From Psettodes erumei (taxonomy: Eukaryota; Chordata; Actinopteri; Pleuronectiformes; Psettodidae), in NCBI GenBank assembly GCA_016785225.1, contig JAFBJZ010000902.1:248001-312000 (forward strand): 64,000 nt of DNA. Reading direction: 5' to 3'. This document shows, piece by piece, positions 62,795 through 64,000 of the stretch. Numbering within the stretch: the first letter of the stretch is position 1; each line of letters starts with the position of its first letter. The translations under genes were made by a program, and so were the position numbers. The notes under the pieces were generated by a model, which was not told the origin of the DNA, did no database searches, and was given only the letters and a program-made list of their open reading frames with translations.

Positions 62795-64000
62795 GTCAAG
62801 CCTGAAATGATTCATACCCCTGGCAAATGTTGACTTAAAGTTACTTTTATTCAACCAGCAAGTTTTTTTCTTGTTTGGAAATGATACAGGCGTCTCCCAG
62901 AAGATAATAAGATGATGTACAAGAGGCATCATTGTGGGGAAAAAATATTTCTTAGCTTTTATTTACATTTAAACAAAAAGTGGCATGTCCAAAATTATTC
63001 ATACCCTTTACAAACTAGTCTTATTATCTTCTGGGAGACGTCTGTGCCATTTCCAAACAAGAAAAAAAACTTGCTGGTTGAATAAAATTAACTTTAAGTC
63101 AAAATTTGCCAGGGGTATGAATCATTTCAGGCTTGACTGTATATCTAGTTCACTCAACATTGAACTCAAAGTACTGAATATATCTAAATGCTGCTGCTGC
63201 TGAGCCATTACTTTCCCTCAAAGCCTGATGCAGTAGAGAAACAGACACTTGACTTGCCTTAACTAAGAACTCTACAAGAGAAAACTAAAATGACTTGGGA
63301 CTTGCTTGGAACCAAATAAATATAATAAATAAATATAAAAACAAGGGGTGCATTATCATATTGCAAATCATGTACAGATGGATCTGGTCAGTTCTGTTCA
63401 GTCACTTAGTTTTCCACAGTGGAGGATGAGGGGTGGTGTGGTGAGCAGATTTTTAACCAATCAGAAGAAAGTGAGCTTTGCAGGAGGACTTAACAATTAT
63501 TGTTGAAATAAATGAAAAATCTTTTTTGGAGTGTGTATCATACAAAGGATGGACATGTTTTTCTTCTGGTATCTCTCAGATTTCACATATGAGTTCATCC
63601 AGAGAGGTGGCCTCAGGGACCCCCTCATCTTTGAGAAGCCGGACGGGCTGGGAATCAAGTAGGCGCCCTCCCTCCTTCCTCCTCCTCGTCCACTTCCACC
63701 TTACTACTTCATCCAACCTGAAAATATGAGCCTGCTCATACGCTGAATAACCTCTTGTCGTTCTGTAGGATGCCCGATCCTGACTTCAGCGTCAACGACG
63801 TCAAGATGTTCGTGGGTAAGACTTGAGATTGAAGAGTTGAATTAAATAGCTCAGGTTCACTCCTAACTAACCACTGCGGGAAAACCCCCTCTCAGGTAGC
63901 AGACGTATGATAGACGTGATGGACGTGAGCACGCAGAAGGGGACGGAGATGTCCATGGCCCAGTGGACACGTTACTACGAGACCCCTCCTTCTCAGAGGG
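60867..64000 (+). CDS. kdm2a: KDM2A, JmjC histone H3K36 demethylase, N-terminal part (runs off window)
   Basis: Five exons: 60867-60902, 61720-61858, 63580-63658, 63769-63815 and 63896 to past the window end, all in phase, giving the first 135 residues of a protein about 1160 long in human. KDM2A (FBXL11) removes methyl groups from H3K36me1/2 at CpG islands, which it binds through a CXXC zinc finger encoded further right; it also has a PHD finger, F-box and LRRs. Visible here: RYSKRLRAGTRRRYHDDGIS, FDLEEKV, EFIQRGGLRDPLIFEKPDGL, MPDPDFSVNDVK and SRRMIDVMDVSTQKGTEMSM. These match the segment preceding the JmjC domain and are closer to KDM2A than to KDM2B (which has a longer, different N terminus). 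The iron-binding residues lie outside the window. Intron 2 is long and carries two DNA transposons. Confidence 0.93.
61958..61992. repeat. (CA)n microsatellite
   Basis: Pure CA repeats directly left of the Tc1-like element; a similar tract (62769-62794) lies on its right side. Confidence 0.95.
61995..62763. mobile_element. Decayed Tc1/mariner-type element
   Basis: The left end AGTGCTTAACAAATTCATTA followed by GACCACCA pairs, with a few mismatches, with the complement of the right end (62736-62763). The inside holds remnants that look like a degenerate minus-strand Tc1 transposase 3' part (around 62140-62420), without an open frame. The right side ends at a TATATA sequence, in line with TA targeting; the left flank is (CA)n and the TA is lost. 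Confidence 0.7.
62793..63139. mobile_element. Long-arm palindromic MITE in kdm2a intron 2
   Basis: Two arms of about 121 bases, 62793-62913 and 63019-63139, are close inverted copies: CAGTCAAGCCTGAAATGATT at the left, the complement AATCATTTCAGGCTTGACTG at the right. The loop is about 105 bases. The right end abuts TA; the left end abuts CA of a microsatellite, probably a changed TA. This is typical of Tc1/mariner-derived MITEs. Confidence 0.9.

Noticed and set aside
60867..64000. KDM2B instead of KDM2A
   Set aside because: The N terminus RYSKRL..RRRY.DDGISD.EI.G matches KDM2A; KDM2B has a different, longer start and acidic segment.

Overview
The window is vertebrate nuclear DNA, most probably from a teleost fish. 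It has intron-containing genes with canonical GT..AG junctions, (GT)n and (GATA)n microsatellites, decayed Tc1/mariner and hAT elements, and fish-type LINE fragments. There is no bacterial-style gene packing, no CRISPR array, and no rRNA or tRNA gene that I can support. All gene models below are read by eye from splice sites, reading-frame phase and protein families.

Layout, left to right. (1) 1-3000: first coding exon and CpG-rich promoter of a VPS37C-like ESCRT-I gene on the minus strand; the rest of the gene lies left of the window. (2) 5.9-8.4 kb, minus: a five-exon, 172-residue four-pass membrane protein of MS4A/TMEM176 type. (3) 8.4-15.9 kb: probably its long 5' intron, holding a 5'-truncated LINE, a tRNA-like SINE scrap, a tandemly duplicated noncoding block and a YqaJ-nuclease-like gene fragment. 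(4) 15.9-16.25 kb: a probable bidirectional promoter. (5) 17.6-23.0 kb, plus: a second MS4A-like gene of 204 residues. (6) 27.4-29.1 kb, plus: tmem109. (7) 33.2-34.4 kb: a nearly full-length but broken Tc1-like transposon. (8) 34.6-43.3 kb, minus: a 13-exon Ig-like type I membrane protein with a proline-rich tail, which I cannot name. It has a second in-phase transmembrane exon and a one-base frame problem in exon 11. (9) 50.7-57.2 kb, plus: stx3, complete. (10) 60.9-64.0 kb, plus: the first five coding exons of kdm2a, cut by the window end.

The gene set (VPS37C, MS4A-like, TMEM109, STX3, KDM2A) resembles human 11q12-q13, so this is probably a conserved-synteny block. The genes do not form one pathway. 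VPS37C and STX3 are membrane-traffic proteins, MS4A-like and TMEM109 are multi-pass membrane proteins, and KDM2A is a chromatin demethylase. I found no clearly new biological system. The observations most worth checking are the alternative transmembrane exon of the Ig-like gene, the head-to-head MS4A-like pair with identical internal exon sizes, the repeated use of (TG)n tracts directly at 3' splice sites in four genes, and a 121-bp-arm palindromic element inside a kdm2a intron.
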